From: Agrobacterium tumefaciens
GTDB lineage: Bacteria > Pseudomonadota > Alphaproteobacteria > Rhizobiales > Rhizobiaceae
Direction of reading: 5' to 3'
NCBI RefSeq assembly: GCF_009649785.1
Contig: NZ_WJOK01000008.1
Coordinates: 1 to 64,000, forward strand
Length of the DNA: 64,000 nucleotides
The notes below the pieces were generated by a model that was not told the DNA's origin, did no database searches, and saw only the letters and a program-made list of their open reading frames with translations. Both the position numbers and the translations under genes were made by a program. This document shows positions 1 through 8,428 of the stretch, piece by piece; within the stretch, counting starts at the first letter, position 1, and each line of letters begins with the position of its first letter.

Positions 1-260
1 TCTAAGTGCTGACATAATAATTACCTCAAATATAAGTAATATATTAAATCAGCATTTTCTTACGGGTCAACATCTTTCACTAGGCGCTTGATCGCATCGC
101 AATATTCTTCGCATGGACGATTTCAACGCGGTAGGGGCTTAAACGTGACAGACACCCTATCTGCCATAAATTCCAAACAGACAGTTTGAAATCAACAGAA
201 CCGGCAGCGTTAGCGACGCGTGGTGCTTTTAGCTTGGAAATTTCTTGTATCACCGAAATG
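1..260. other. Intergenic, AT-rich at its left end; no gene seen
   Basis: The first ~60 bases are clearly AT-rich compared with the rest of the window. Open frames here on both strands overlap the small exported protein gene and show no recognisable protein, so they were left out. Nothing else is supported. Confidence 0.5.
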
Positions 261-284
261 AAGAAACCCGCCTGTCGGCGGGTT
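261..284 (-). terminator. Rho-independent terminator for the small exported protein gene
   Basis: An 8-bp perfect stem (AACCCGCC / GGCGGGTT, 265-284) with a 4-base loop lies just past the stop of the minus-strand gene. Read on the minus strand it is followed by a T-rich stretch (TCTTCATTT). Confidence 0.7.
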
Positions 285-299
285 CCGTTGATTAATGTA

Positions 300-638
300 T
301 TAGAGTTCTGGACAGCCGCGTTCGTTCGCGAATGTGATGCGCTCCGGTCCTCGGCGGGTGAAGCCTTGGACGACGACGCGACCGGGGGTGACGCGCACGA
401 TTTCGGGGTCGCGCAGGCCTGCCTCGCGGGCGGCGGCGCGGGCTTCGCGTTCGCCGCAGCCACGCATGCGCGGAGGTCCTCGTCGGTCCATGTCGCGGTC
501 GCGATCACGTATAACCGGGCGAACGCCGTCGGGGCCGATCCGCAGCTCCATGTCCTGCGCACTTGCGTGAATAGGCGCGGCAATGGACACCAACGCGATG
601 CCGAGTGCCAGGCCGGCGGTTTTCATTGACTTGATCAT
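300..638 (-). CDS. Small exported protein of unknown function
   Basis: A 112-residue protein with a clear Sec signal peptide (positively charged start, hydrophobic residues about 7-25, cleavage probably after ASA near residue 27). The mature part is short and rich in Arg and Asp, with an Asp-Arg repeat stretch (IRDRDRDMDRRG) and two cysteines, one mid-protein and one in the C-terminal RGCPEL, which could form a disulfide in the periplasm. I do not recognise a family. The ATG is supported by a GAGGGA ribosome site just upstream. It has its own terminator and is divergent from rlpA, so it is probably a single-gene transcript. Confidence 0.7.
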   Translation of the reverse strand: MIKSMKTAGLALGIALVSIAAPIHASAQDMELRIGPDGVRPVIRDRDRDMDRRGPPRMRGCGEREARAAAREAGLRDPEIVRVTPGRVVVQGFTRRGPERITFANERGCPEL

Positions 639-852
639 GTTCCCTCACTCAGCCGAAAACCGGCGGAAGCTCGTGTGTTTGCGAGGGGAAAACGCGGTCG
701 GGCTTCGTTTGTTCCTTGAGCAGGAGACATCTCGAGACCGCGCGTTTACAGGCGCGTCGGGCTTCCCGCGCTGCGGAAAAGACATAAATCGTTAACCACG
801 TTCATTACAATTTTATCGAATTTGCAGAAGTCGTTCGCATTTTTGCCACGTT

Positions 853-2046
853 ATGCACAAGATTAAGCGACTGTTAGGTGCTTCGATGGCAGGGGCATGC
901 ATCGAGGCAAATGAGGGTGCGGTTCTCCGAGCCTGCAAGCAGCGTGGGGCAGACGATTTGAAATCTACGGTCAAGAAACTCGGCATCAACGCCAGATCGG
1001 GCGTGAAGTGGCTTGCAATTTCCGTGCTTTGCGCCGCGACAGCCTCGTGTTCCACCACCTCTGAGACCAAACCGAAGCAGAAGCGCAGCAAGGAATATTT
1101 CTCCGAATCGGAATATGGCGTCAAAGCCAGCCCGCGCGTGGCCGACGGCCAGAACATTCCCAAGGGCGGCGGGCGTGAGCTTCTCGGCAATGCATATACC
1201 GTCAAGGGCCGACGTTATTTTCCGAAGGAAGAGCCGGGTTACAACAAGACCGGTCTTGCCTCCTGGTATGGTTCCGCCTTCCACGGCCGCCTGACGGCAA
1301 ATGGCGAGGTCTATGACAAGGAACATCTTTCCGCTGCGCATCCGACATTTCCCCTACCGAGCTATGCGCGCATCACCAATATGGAAAACGGTGCATCGGT
1401 TCTGGTGCGCGTCAACGATCGCGGACCCTTCCATGAAGGTCGCCTGATCGACGTTTCCAGCAAGACCGCAGATCTTCTCGACATGAAGGGCACTGGAACG
1501 GCGAATGTGCGGGTGCAATATGCAGGCCGCGCGCCGCTTGATGGGCACGACATGCCTTATCTGATGGCGTCCTATGTTCCGAAGGGCTCTCGTTCTCCGG
1601 GTGTTGCGCCGGAAGGGCAGATCGCGACTGGTGTCATGGTGGCTTCGGCTTCGCCGAATTTCGTGCCGGCCCCGACATCAAACCCGAATTACGGTGCTTC
1701 GACGCAGACGGCGCTGGTTGGTACCAAAAAGAATGCAGCGCTCCAGGCCATGCCGCTGGTCAACGGCCCCGCACCGGCCTTCGAACAATTTGCAATCCTG
1801 CCGGAAATCGGTCCGTTCCTGGCGGAACGCCCGGAAGGCAATTTCACGCGTGAGCCGGCAGCACCTGGCGGCAACTATCTGCGCGTGCCAACGCCGTCGT
1901 CCAAATATGCAGCGGCTTATTCCGAGGAGTCCTCTGCGGTTTCGAGAACGTCACGTGCGTTCGACAGCGTGCTCGTCGATCGCGGAGCGCTCAACGAGGA
2001 TTCCATACTTGCCCATGCGAAGCGTCAGCAGGCGAAGACGCGCTGA
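853..2046 (+). CDS. rlpA: RlpA-family septal ring lipoprotein
   Basis: RlpA proteins are outer-membrane lipoproteins with a double-psi beta-barrel; in some bacteria they are lytic transglycosylases acting on denuded glycan strands at the septum. Here a hydrophobic segment ends in a lipobox-like TASC. The barrel follows at about residues 135-225, recognisable by GLASWYGSAFHGRLTANGE and VRVNDRGPF. A C-terminal SPOR domain, present in many homologues, is not visible; the last ~150 residues are low-complexity and Pro/Ala/Ser-rich. The lipobox lies unusually deep if the ATG at 853 is used, so a TTG near 958 (giving a normal ~30-residue lipoprotein signal) is an attractive alternative start. The penicillin-binding protein gene follows on the same strand. 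Confidence 0.85.
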   Translation: MHKIKRLLGASMAGACIEANEGAVLRACKQRGADDLKSTVKKLGINARSGVKWLAISVLCAATASCSTTSETKPKQKRSKEYFSESEYGVKASPRVADGQNIPKGGGRELLGNAYTVKGRRYFPKEEPGYNKTGLASWYGSAFHGRLTANGEVYDKEHLSAAHPTFPLPSYARITNMENGASVLVRVNDRGPFHEGRLIDVSSKTADLLDMKGTGTANVRVQYAGRAPLDGHDMPYLMASYVPKGSRSPGVAPEGQIATGVMVASASPNFVPAPTSNPNYGASTQTALVGTKKNAALQAMPLVNGPAPAFEQFAILPEIGPFLAERPEGNFTREPAAPGGNYLRVPTPSSKYAAAYSEESSAVSRTSRAFDSVLVDRGALNEDSILAHAKRQQAKTR

Positions 2047-2122
2047 CGGGTTGAAGAGTTTATGGCTGACTTGCGTTTTCGTCGCGAGCGGCGGGTTGCG
2101 GCAGGGAAAGCTGGGCGGTTTC

Positions 2123-3295
2123 ATGCACAAGGCCATTCATCGTTCTTTTCTCCCGGTCGCGGCAGCGCTCGCATTTGCGTTTTTCGGTAACGGTCCGGCG
2201 CAAGCGCAAACGCAAACAGCACCTTTCATCGCCAAGGCCGAACAGGCCTATATGATCGATGCCGAAACCGGCACGGTGCTGCTTTCCCAGAATGAAAATC
2301 AATCCTTTCCGCCCGCTTCGCTTGCCAAGCTGATGACTGTTGAGGTGATGCTGGATGCGCTGGCCAAAGGGCAGGTAACGCCCGAGACAGCTTATCCCGT
2401 TTCTGAATATGCCTGGCGCACGGGTGGTGCGCCGTCGCGGACCTCGACCATGTTTGCAGCGCTGAAATCTTCCGTCAGCGTCAACGATCTTCTGACTGGA
2501 ATTATTGTGCAGAACGCGAATGATGGCTGCATCATTGTCGCCGAAGGCATGGCAGGGTCCGACTCCGCTTTCGCCAAGCGCATGACGGTGAGAGCCGGCG
2601 AACTCGGCATGAACCGCAGTGTCTTTGCCAATTCGACGGGTCTTCCCGATCCGGGCAACCAGACGACCGCGAAGGATATGGTGCTTCTCGCCCAGCATCT
2701 GCGCGATACCTATCCCGATCGCTATGGGCTTTTCACCAAGCCGGATTTCGAATGGAACCGGATTTTCCAGCGCAACAAGAACTCTCTGCTGGGTAACGGC
2801 ATAGACGGTCTCGGGCTTGGTTTTGCGGAAGGCAGCGGTTTCGCAGCTGTCGTTTCGGCCGAGCGGGAAGGGCGCCGGGTCTATCTGGCGCTTGGCGGCA
2901 TCGCCGACGACAAGACGCGCCAGGACGAAGCACGCCGGGTGGTTGACTGGGGGCTGACGGCCTTCGAAAAACGCCATCTTTTTGCAAAGGACGAAGCTGT
3001 AGGTTCGGTCAGCGTCTACGGTGGCGATGTCTCGCATATAGACCTGTCGCCCCGGGAAGATGTCAGCGTGCTGGTACCGGTCAATAATCCCGAGCGTATT
3101 TCCGGGCGGATCGTCTATCGCTGGCCGCTCAATGCACCGCTCGACACTGGTGCGAATGTCGGCACACTCAAGGTTTTTTCGGGCGAAAGGCTGTTGCGGG
3201 AAGTGCCGCTTTACACGAGAACGGCAGTCGGCAAGGGCACGTTGACGCAGAATGCAGCCGGGGCGCTCAAGGAATTGCTGCTGTTCTGGCTCTGA
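2123..3295 (+). CDS. D-alanyl-D-alanine carboxypeptidase family protein (PBP5/6-like) with altered active-site motifs
   Basis: 390 residues, with a signal peptide (to about GPAQAQ, residue 29), a serine peptidase S11 domain, and a C-terminal beta domain (PBP5_C-like, from about residue 290). Family members trim the terminal D-Ala from peptidoglycan stem peptides in the periplasm. The nucleophile motif SLAK is present (PPASLAKLMT). The second motif, normally SxN (as in QSGNDA), reads QNANDG, so Asn replaces Ser. The third motif, normally KTG (as in GLKTGF), reads GLGLGF, so Lys and Thr are gone. The fold is otherwise full length and in frame. The carboxypeptidase label therefore rests on family; activity is doubtful. 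It follows rlpA by 76 bp, likely in one transcript. Confidence 0.85.
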   Translation: MHKAIHRSFLPVAAALAFAFFGNGPAQAQTQTAPFIAKAEQAYMIDAETGTVLLSQNENQSFPPASLAKLMTVEVMLDALAKGQVTPETAYPVSEYAWRTGGAPSRTSTMFAALKSSVSVNDLLTGIIVQNANDGCIIVAEGMAGSDSAFAKRMTVRAGELGMNRSVFANSTGLPDPGNQTTAKDMVLLAQHLRDTYPDRYGLFTKPDFEWNRIFQRNKNSLLGNGIDGLGLGFAEGSGFAAVVSAEREGRRVYLALGGIADDKTRQDEARRVVDWGLTAFEKRHLFAKDEAVGSVSVYGGDVSHIDLSPREDVSVLVPVNNPERISGRIVYRWPLNAPLDTGANVGTLKVFSGERLLREVPLYTRTAVGKGTLTQNAAGALKELLLFWL

Positions 3296-3432
3296 TGCCT
3301 ATCCCGCAAGCCGCAACTTTCCCTATGCTTTTGTTCAGACATCGGATTTTCTGAAAAGCGCTTCACACTTTTCGGTTCGATGCTGTAAACAGGCATTTCG
3401 ATATTTCTGAGAATTCCTCACAGGACGTGACA

Positions 3433-4107
3433 TTGGACGAAAAGACCGGATTGTTCATCAGCTTCGAGGGCGGCGAAGGCGCTGGCAAGTCGACGCAGAT
3501 TCGCACGCTTGCCGAGGCGCTTCGCGACCGTGGTTTCGATGTGATCGTAACCCGTGAGCCGGGTGGTTCGCCGGGGGCGGAGGCCGTTCGCCATGTTCTG
3601 CTGTCGGGTGCTGCCGAATCCTTCGGCGTGCGCATGGAGGCAATCCTGTTTGCGGCAGCGCGCAACGACCATGTCGAGGAGGTCATTCGCCCGGCACTGG
3701 AACGTGGCGCAATCGTGCTTTGTGACCGGTTTCTTGACTCCTCACGTGTCTATCAGGGTACGACCGGCAATCTGGAGCCGGATTTCATCGAGACGCTGCA
3801 ACGCGTTGCTATTGATGGCGTTGTACCGGAACTGACGTTGATCTTCGATATCGCCGCCGAAAAGGGCCTTGCCCGGGCCAGAAAGCGTGCGGATGAGGGT
3901 GCCGCACCGGACCGTTTCGAAAAAGAGCAAATCGAGACCCACGAGAAGCGGCGTGAAGCCTATCTGGATATTGCGCTTGCCGAGCCGCGTCGTTGTCGGA
4001 TCGTCAATGCCGATCAGCCGGAAGACAAGGTGACGGAAGACGTCATGTCATTTGTCGAGCCTTTGCTCGAGCGGCTGGAGACTGCGGCGGGCACGGCGCA
4101 TGAGTGA
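3433..4107 (+). CDS. tmk: Thymidylate kinase
   Basis: Phosphorylates dTMP to dTDP with ATP in the cytoplasm. The P-loop GGEGAGKST lies near the N-terminus, followed by the DRF-type substrate motif (CDRFLDSS) and the TREPGG motif typical of TMPK. About 224 residues, normal for the family. Two starts are possible: a GTG at 3427 and a TTG at 3433. The AGGA ribosome site at 3422-3425 is only one base from the GTG but seven from the TTG, so I prefer TTG. The 3' end overlaps holB by 8 bases, indicating translational coupling. Confidence 0.93.
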   Translation: MDEKTGLFISFEGGEGAGKSTQIRTLAEALRDRGFDVIVTREPGGSPGAEAVRHVLLSGAAESFGVRMEAILFAAARNDHVEEVIRPALERGAIVLCDRFLDSSRVYQGTTGNLEPDFIETLQRVAIDGVVPELTLIFDIAAEKGLARARKRADEGAAPDRFEKEQIETHEKRREAYLDIALAEPRRCRIVNADQPEDKVTEDVMSFVEPLLERLETAAGTAHE

Positions 4108-5125
4108 GGTTCAGGGCGTTCTCGACGGCGCAATTGCGCCGCAGCAGAACACGAAGCTTTTCGGCCATGGCGAAGCGGAGGCGTTTCTTGCGCAGTCCTA
4201 TCGCTCCGGCAAGGGCCACCATGCGATCCTGATCGAAGGCCCTGAAGGCATTGGTAAGGCAACACTCGCTTTCCGTTTCGCCAACCACGTACTTACCCAT
4301 CCCGATCCAGCCACAGCACCGGATTTCCTGGCCGATCCCGATACGGAATCGCTTGTCAGCCGGCAGATAACGTCGGGTGCGTCGCATAATCTGCTGCATC
4401 TGACCCGCCCGGCGGATGAAAAGACCGGCCGCGTGAAATCCGCCATCACGGTGGATGAGGTGCGGCGGGCAGGGCACTTCTTCTCGCAGACCTCGGGCAC
4501 CGGCAATTGGCGTATCGTCATCATCGATCCGGCTGACGATCTCAATCGCAATGCCGCAAACGCCATTCTGAAAATACTGGAAGAGCCGCCAAAGCGGGCG
4601 ATGTTCCTCGTTTTGTCGCATGCGCCGGGCAAATTGCTGCCGACCATCCGCTCGCGCTGCATGCCGCTCCGGCTGCTGCCGCTTTCGGATGCGGATATGG
4701 TGCAGTCGCTCGATCATCTCGGTATCAGCCCGGCTGGCGAAAAGCGGGATGCGTTGCTTTCCGCCTCCAAGGGCAGCGTCGCGCAGGCGTTAAAACTGAT
4801 GAATTACGGCGGCTCCGACATTGTGGAGGCGCTCGCCTCCGTCATGACGGCCGAAGGGCCCGGTGCACGCAAGCAGATGCACAAGCTTGCCGAAGTTCTG
4901 GCACAGAAGGATGGCGATATCGTTCTCGGCTTCTTCATGGAGCACGTGACGGAGGAGTTGATGGCGCGTGCGAGAGCGGCGGCGATGGCCGGTGATATCG
5001 CGGCGGCAGAGAAACATGCGCGCCTTTCGTCGACGCTTTCGGAACGCATTACCGTGGCGCAGGCCTATAATCTCGACAAGAAGCAGATGGTGCTTTCCAT
5101 TCTGGAAGATGTTCGCGGCGTGTGA
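4100..5125 (+). CDS. holB: DNA polymerase III delta prime subunit
   Basis: Clamp-loader subunit of the replicative polymerase. 341 residues with an AAA+ domain: a Walker-A-like GPEGIGKAT at about residue 45, the sensor region around [24 protein letters not shown], and a C-terminal alpha-helical collar domain. The ATG at 4100 overlaps the end of tmk, as is common for the tmk-holB pair in many bacteria. The longer upstream extension of this frame lies inside tmk and was rejected as coding. Confidence 0.93.
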   Translation: MSEVQGVLDGAIAPQQNTKLFGHGEAEAFLAQSYRSGKGHHAILIEGPEGIGKATLAFRFANHVLTHPDPATAPDFLADPDTESLVSRQITSGASHNLLHLTRPADEKTGRVKSAITVDEVRRAGHFFSQTSGTGNWRIVIIDPADDLNRNAANAILKILEEPPKRAMFLVLSHAPGKLLPTIRSRCMPLRLLPLSDADMVQSLDHLGISPAGEKRDALLSASKGSVAQALKLMNYGGSDIVEALASVMTAEGPGARKQMHKLAEVLAQKDGDIVLGFFMEHVTEELMARARAAAMAGDIAAAEKHARLSSTLSERITVAQAYNLDKKQMVLSILEDVRGV

Positions 5126-5188
5126 GACCCAAGAGATCGAACGGAACGTACGCTTTTGCTTTCGCTGTTGCGAACAATCGTTTAAGAG

Positions 5189-5227
5189 CGGTCTATCCAA
5201 AAAACAGCCTGTAAAGTCGATAGACCG
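5189..5227 (+). promoter_or_regulatory. Inverted repeat just before the metG start
   Basis: CGGTCTATC (5189-5197) and its exact reverse complement GATAGACCG (5219-5227) flank a 21-base spacer and end two bases before the metG ATG. As RNA this would place the ribosome-binding region in a stem. No Shine-Dalgarno sequence is obvious. The function is inference. Confidence 0.4.
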
Positions 5228-5229
5228 TC

Positions 5230-6780
5230 ATGACAGACAAGACACCCTTCTACATCACCACCGCAATCTCCTATCCTAACGGCAAGCCGCATATCGGCCA
5301 TGCCTACGAACTGATTGCGACGGATGCCATGGCACGCTTTCAGCGCCTGGACGGAATGGATGTTTTCTTCCTGACCGGCACCGACGAACACGGCCAGAAG
5401 ATGCAGCAGACAGCGCGGGCGGAAGGCATTTCGCCGGAAGAGCTGGCGCAGCGCAATTCCGACCAGTTCCGCGAGATGGGCAAGCTGCTCAACGCCTCGA
5501 ACGACGATTTCATCCGCACCACGGAAGAACGTCACCACGAGACCTCGCGCAATATCTGGAACCTGATGGCCGACAGCGGCGACATCTACAAGGACAGTTA
5601 TGCCGGCTGGTATTCAGTGCGCGACGAGGCCTATTACGGCGAGGACGAGACGGAAGTGCGCGCCGACGGCGTTCGCTATGGGCCGCAGGGCACGCCCGTC
5701 GAATGGGTCGAGGAGGAGAGCTATTTCTTCAAGCTCTCGGAATATCAGGACAAGCTGCTGAAGCTCTACGAGGAGAACCCGGATTTCATCGGTCCCGCTG
5801 AGCGTCGCAACGAGATCATCTCCTTCGTCAAATCCGGCCTCAAGGACCTGTCGATTTCCCGCACGACATTCGACTGGGGCATCAAGGTTCCTGATGATCC
5901 GAAGCACGTCATGTATGTCTGGGTCGATGCGTTGACCAACTACATTACCGCTACGGGTTACATCGAAGACAAGAACGGTCCGCGCGCAAAATATTGGCCG
6001 GCCGACGTGCATATCATCGGCAAGGACATCATTCGCTTCCACGCGGTCTATTGGCCGGCCTTCCTGATGAGCGCCAAGCTGCCGCTGCCCAAGCGGGTTT
6101 ATGCGCACGGCTTCCTGCTCAACAAGGGCGAGAAGATGTCTAAGTCGCTTGGTAACGTCGTCGATCCGGTCAATCTGGTCAACCATTTCGGTCTCGATCA
6201 GGTCCGCTATTTCTTCATGCGCGAAGTCTCCTTCGGCCAGGACGGCAGCTATAGCGAAGAGGGCATCGCCACCCGCATCAACGCAGATCTTGCCAATGGC
6301 ATCGGCAATCTGGCCAGCCGCTCGCTGTCGATGATCGTCAAGAATTGTGACGGACAGATCCCGACGCCCGGGCCGTTGACCGATGAAGACAAGGCGATGC
6401 TCGCCTCCGCCGACGGGCTTCTGGCACTCTGCCGTGAGGAAATGGGCAAGCAGCTCATCCATCGCGCGCTTGCGGCCATCATCGCCGTCGTTTCGGAAAC
6501 CGACCGCTATTTCGCGTCGCAGGAGCCGTGGGCTCTGAAGAAGACCGACCCAGAACGAATGGGCACCGTTCTTTATGTGACGGCGGAAGTCGTCCGCCAG
6601 ATCGGCATTCTGTTGCAGCCCTTCATGCCGGGATCCTGCGAGAAGCTGCTCGATCTCGTTGCTGCCCCTGCCGACAAACGGGATTTTGCCGCACTCGGCG
6701 AAGCCGGACGTCTGGTTCCGGGAACGCCGCTTGAGGCACCGAAGCCGGTCTTCCCGCGTTACGTCGCACCGGAAGCGTGA
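5230..6780 (+). CDS. metG: Methionyl-tRNA synthetase
   Basis: Charges tRNA-Met. 516 residues, the short class-I form without the C-terminal dimerisation domain. The HIGH signature appears as PHIGHAY near residue 19 and the KMSKS loop as [10 protein letters not shown] near residue 298. The zinc-binding cysteine cluster of the E. coli-type enzyme is not present in the connective region, typical of the zinc-less alphaproteobacterial subtype. It sits between holB and tatD, a frequent arrangement. A 9-bp inverted repeat ends two bases before the start codon. Confidence 0.96.
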   Translation: MTDKTPFYITTAISYPNGKPHIGHAYELIATDAMARFQRLDGMDVFFLTGTDEHGQKMQQTARAEGISPEELAQRNSDQFREMGKLLNASNDDFIRTTEERHHETSRNIWNLMADSGDIYKDSYAGWYSVRDEAYYGEDETEVRADGVRYGPQGTPVEWVEEESYFFKLSEYQDKLLKLYEENPDFIGPAERRNEIISFVKSGLKDLSISRTTFDWGIKVPDDPKHVMYVWVDALTNYITATGYIEDKNGPRAKYWPADVHIIGKDIIRFHAVYWPAFLMSAKLPLPKRVYAHGFLLNKGEKMSKSLGNVVDPVNLVNHFGLDQVRYFFMREVSFGQDGSYSEEGIATRINADLANGIGNLASRSLSMIVKNCDGQIPTPGPLTDEDKAMLASADGLLALCREEMGKQLIHRALAAIIAVVSETDRYFASQEPWALKKTDPERMGTVLYVTAEVVRQIGILLQPFMPGSCEKLLDLVAAPADKRDFAALGEAGRLVPGTPLEAPKPVFPRYVAPEA

Positions 6781-6791
6781 AGGCGACGACC

Positions 6792-7574
6792 ATGCTGATC
6801 GATACGCATTGCCATCTGGATTTTCCCGATTTCGAGGCTGAGCGCGACGATATCATCGCCCGCGCCCATGCTTCCGGCGTTGCCCAGATGGTGACGATCT
6901 CGACCCGGGTGCGCCGTCTGCCCGAGCTTCTAAAGATTGCGGAAAAATATCCGTCGGTTTTCTGCTCGGTCGGCACGCATCCAAACAATGCCGACGAAGA
7001 ACTCGACATTTCGGCCGACGAGCTTGTGCGGCTTGCCGAGAGCCACGACAAGATCGTGGCGATCGGCGAGGCGGGGCTGGATTATTTCTACGACACGCAA
7101 AAGCCGGAAGACCAGAAGACCGGCCTCGTTCGCCACATCGAGGCGGCAAGGAGAACGAAGCTTCCGCTCGTCATCCACAGCCGCAGCGCTGATGAGGACA
7201 TGGCTGCGATTCTGCGTGAAGAAAGCGACAAGAGTGCTTTTCCCTTTATTCTGCATTGCTTTTCCGCAGGTCCCGATCTCGCCAAAACCGGCGTCGAACT
7301 TGGCGGTTACGTATCCTTTTCCGGCATTCTGACGTTCCCGAAATCGCAGGATATCCGCGATATTGCAGCCACCGTGCCGCTCAACCGTCTGCTGGTGGAA
7401 ACGGATGCGCCTTATCTCGCGCCCAAGCGTTGGCGCGGCAAGCGCAATGAGCCTTCTTATGTGGTGAACACGGCGGAAGTGCTGGCCGAGGTACATGGCA
7501 TCTCGTTCGAGCGCATGGCCGAAATCAGCACCGAGAATGCTTTCCGCTGCTTTTCGAAGATGACAAGGGTGTAG
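6792..7574 (+). CDS. TatD-family metal-dependent hydrolase
   Basis: About 260 residues of the TatD/YcfH amidohydrolase fold. Metal ligands are visible: the N-terminal THCHLDF, a Glu in GEAGLDYF, a His in VIHSR, a His in LHCFSAG, and an Asp in VETDAPYLAP. Family members act as 3'-5' DNA exonucleases or D-tyrosyl-type deacylases; the precise substrate here is not known. I chose the ATG at 6792; a GTG at 6777 overlapping the metG stop is possible and adds five residues. It is tightly packed between metG and the metallohydrolase gene, so it is almost certainly cotranscribed. Confidence 0.9.
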   Translation: MLIDTHCHLDFPDFEAERDDIIARAHASGVAQMVTISTRVRRLPELLKIAEKYPSVFCSVGTHPNNADEELDISADELVRLAESHDKIVAIGEAGLDYFYDTQKPEDQKTGLVRHIEAARRTKLPLVIHSRSADEDMAAILREESDKSAFPFILHCFSAGPDLAKTGVELGGYVSFSGILTFPKSQDIRDIAATVPLNRLLVETDAPYLAPKRWRGKRNEPSYVVNTAEVLAEVHGISFERMAEISTENAFRCFSKMTRV

Positions 7575-7576
7575 GC

Positions 7577-8407
7577 GTGGCAATCTACCGTCGCCGCTTT
7601 ACGGTTCTCGGATGTGCGTCGTCTCCCGGCGTGCCGCGCATCAACGGCGACTGGGGCGCCTGCGATCCTGAAAACCCCAGGAATCGGCGTACTCGTGCGG
7701 CCTTCATGGTGGAGCAGATCGGACCCGATGGCGGTAAGACCACCGTCGTCATCGACACCGGGCCTGATTTTCGCGAGCAGATGATTGCCGCCAAAGTGGA
7801 GGCAGTCGATGCGGTTCTATACACTCATGCCCATGCCGACCATTTGCACGGTATTGACGATCTGCGCATCTATTTCGCCATTCAGCAGAGCCGCATTCCG
7901 ATCTATGCCGATCCAGTCACCATGGCGCGCATCTGGGATGGTTTTGCCTATTGCCTGGAAACGCCTCCGGGCAGCAATTATCCGCCGATCGTCGAGCCGC
8001 GGATCATCGCCGATATCGACGCGACCCTGATCATCGACGGGGCAGGCGGGTCGATACCTTTCAACGTGCACATGCAGCAGCATGGTGACGTGCACTCGCT
8101 CGGCTTTCGGATTGGCAATGTCGCCTATTGCACCGATGTCAGCGATTTTCCGACCGAAAGCGTGCCCAAGCTTGCCGGTCTCGACGTCCTCGTCATCGAT
8201 GCGCTGCAGCACCGTTATCACCCCAGCCATCTCTCGCTCGAACAGGCGCTCGGCTGGATCGATAGATTTGCACCCAAAAGGGCGATCTTGACCCATATGC
8301 ACATTCCGCTCGATTATGACACGGTGATGCGCGAAACGCCTGATCATGTTGAACCGGCTTACGACCAGATGCGTTTCGAAGTCGAACTTGAGATTGAAGC
8401 GCCCTAA
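7577..8407 (+). CDS. MBL-fold metallohydrolase (PhnP-like)
   Basis: 276 residues of the metallo-beta-lactamase fold. The signature THAHADHLHGIDDLR (residues about 84-98) supplies the two-zinc site, with further ligands in the TDVSDF region and in LTHMHIPLD. The N-terminal LGCASSPGVPRINGDWGACDP resembles PhnP-type phosphodiesterases, but no phn genes are nearby, so the C-P lyase role is not implied. It starts with GTG two bases after the tatD stop, consistent with one operon metG-tatD-this gene, an arrangement seen in other alphaproteobacteria. Confidence 0.88.
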   Translation: MAIYRRRFTVLGCASSPGVPRINGDWGACDPENPRNRRTRAAFMVEQIGPDGGKTTVVIDTGPDFREQMIAAKVEAVDAVLYTHAHADHLHGIDDLRIYFAIQQSRIPIYADPVTMARIWDGFAYCLETPPGSNYPPIVEPRIIADIDATLIIDGAGGSIPFNVHMQQHGDVHSLGFRIGNVAYCTDVSDFPTESVPKLAGLDVLVIDALQHRYHPSHLSLEQALGWIDRFAPKRAILTHMHIPLDYDTVMRETPDHVEPAYDQMRFEVELEIEAP

Positions 8408-8428
8408 TACCGCCTGAAAAGGAACAGC

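Noticed and set aside
2060..3037. 325-residue minus-strand open frame opposite the penicillin-binding protein gene
   Set aside because: Antisense shadow of a clearly conserved gene in high-GC DNA; no recognisable protein.
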